From: Phaeoceros laevis
Lineage: Eukaryota; Anthocerotophyta; Anthocerotopsida; Notothyladales
NCBI GenBank assembly: GCA_049999765.1
Contig: JBNGIQ010008438.1
Span: 1 to 30,334 of the forward strand
Reading direction: 5' to 3'
Length of the DNA: 30,334 bases
Below the pieces are notes generated by a model. That model made no database searches and was not told where the DNA came from. It was given only the letters and a program-made list of their open reading frames with translations. Every line of letters begins with the position of its first letter. Position 1 is the first letter of the stretch. Shown here piece by piece: positions 29,554 through 30,334 of this stretch. A program made the translations under genes and the position numbers.

Positions 29554-30334
29554 GAAACACGTGATCTCATGTGAATGTCCGCTGTCCTGCAAATAGTCTC
29601 ATCACCGCTCATAGTATTTGAGGCCAACTGGAGAGTATGAGTCTATTTTTTGTTGTGCTTACGTGATGATCCGGTAACTGCTACCTTCGAGAAAGAGGCT
29701 GTCCTATCATGTGACTACGTAGCGTTCAAGTAACTTGTTTGGGAACTTGGGAGGCTGGAAGTACTTGCTCTTACTCGTGCTACCTTACTTCAGCGCTGAA
29801 TGAGCGCTATCCCAGATGCCAGGGATCACCAAAGCATGTGGACCCACCTGTAAGAAAACCGGTCACCCAGTGTGCTTTCCCCCTCTCGAGTCTCAACCAC
29901 TAGTAGTATTAGCCCTTAGTACTTCTTACGTAACAGAGAATTTGACGGTTTCACCCCTCTAGGTCAACCTTTTAAAAGTATGGCGAAGTTTCCTTTTTGG
30001 AGACAGTACTCGTCAATACGGCTAGTACTGTAATGGACTTACTTGCAAGGTAACCAGGTAGTGTAACCAGGTAGTTATTTGAAGTAACACACTATGTGAG
30101 GTAACCAGGTCGTTATTGGCCGTGCCTGGTAAGGCAGGGACTTTGCATCGAGGCCTTAGGTTCGTTAGCAAACGTTTCGCGATTCGACGTTCGTGATTCC
30201 CGGGAAAATGGCATATTCGCTGGTTGCAATTCTGATTTTAGCTGCGCAGCGGCCGTGAGGAGCGGTAGCAAGAAGCTGCAGAGTGAAGCGGCGATGTGAA
30301 GCGGCTGCTGTGGGCAGTAGCGTGGAGTGGCAGC
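29554..30334. other. Right-hand end of window, no complete gene
   Basis: Contains the 3' UTR of uS7m. An ATG at 30208 (aaaATGG) opens MAYSLVAILILAAQRP and reaches a stop at 30253-30255 region; because GTGAGG begins at 30255, it could be a first signal-peptide exon ending at a donor site, but the window ends too soon to tell. Confidence 0.3.
30049..30117 (+). repeat. Three short direct repeats GTAACCAGGT
   Basis: GTAACCAGGTAGT or GTAACCAGGTCGT occurs at about 30050, 30063 and 30101; the last two copies extend into GTTATT. Their role is unknown. Confidence 0.75.

Overview
This window looks like nuclear DNA from a land plant, most likely a seed-free lineage (lycophyte, fern or similar). The evidence is short GT-AG spliceosomal introns (about 80-200 bp) and plant-specific families: ZIP metal transporters, a PLS-type pentatricopeptide repeat (PPR) gene, dirigent proteins, a LysM GPI-anchored receptor, an LRR receptor-like protein and a nuclear gene for mitochondrial ribosomal protein uS7. 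The extended, spacer-bearing L motifs of the PPR gene recall PPR genes of ferns and lycophytes; that placement is a judgement, not a search result. There is one 100-N gap and two 10-N gaps.

Layout. 287-3720: two three-exon ZIP transporter genes with identical intron positions face each other tail to tail. 5623-7942: a minus-strand PPR gene broken by a frame change where part of a repeat is missing. 9007-11219 and 16641-19174: two direct copies of a segmental duplication. Each copy carries a decayed PPR fragment on the plus strand and an intact single-exon dirigent gene on the minus strand. The 5.4 kb spacer between them is edged by a 53-bp direct repeat. It holds a pyrimidine-rich tract, AT-rich DNA with an inverted repeat and a 43-bp tandem duplication, a dead Ty3/gypsy-like reverse-transcriptase fragment (12368-12598), and an intact gene for an unrecognised secreted Lys/Glu-repeat protein (13832-15721).

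Right-hand third. 20290-21997 is a five-exon LysM GPI-anchored protein of the chitin-receptor type. 22775-25026 is a two-exon LRR receptor-like protein without a kinase. 25111-28232 (minus) is a twelve-exon YbeY endoribonuclease/HAD-hydrolase fusion. 28551-29553 is mitochondrial uS7. The last two are head to head with only 318 bp between start codons, so they may share a promoter; both belong to organellar ribosome biology. The LysM and LRR proteins are both kinase-less surface receptors and may both act in microbe perception, but the sequence does not show a joint pathway.

For multi-exon genes the exon limits were worked out by eye from reading frame, GT/AG borders and family alignment. Each spliced reading frame is an exact multiple of three. 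The most novel item is the secreted KE-repeat protein; its two internal gaps look like unmerged contig overlaps.
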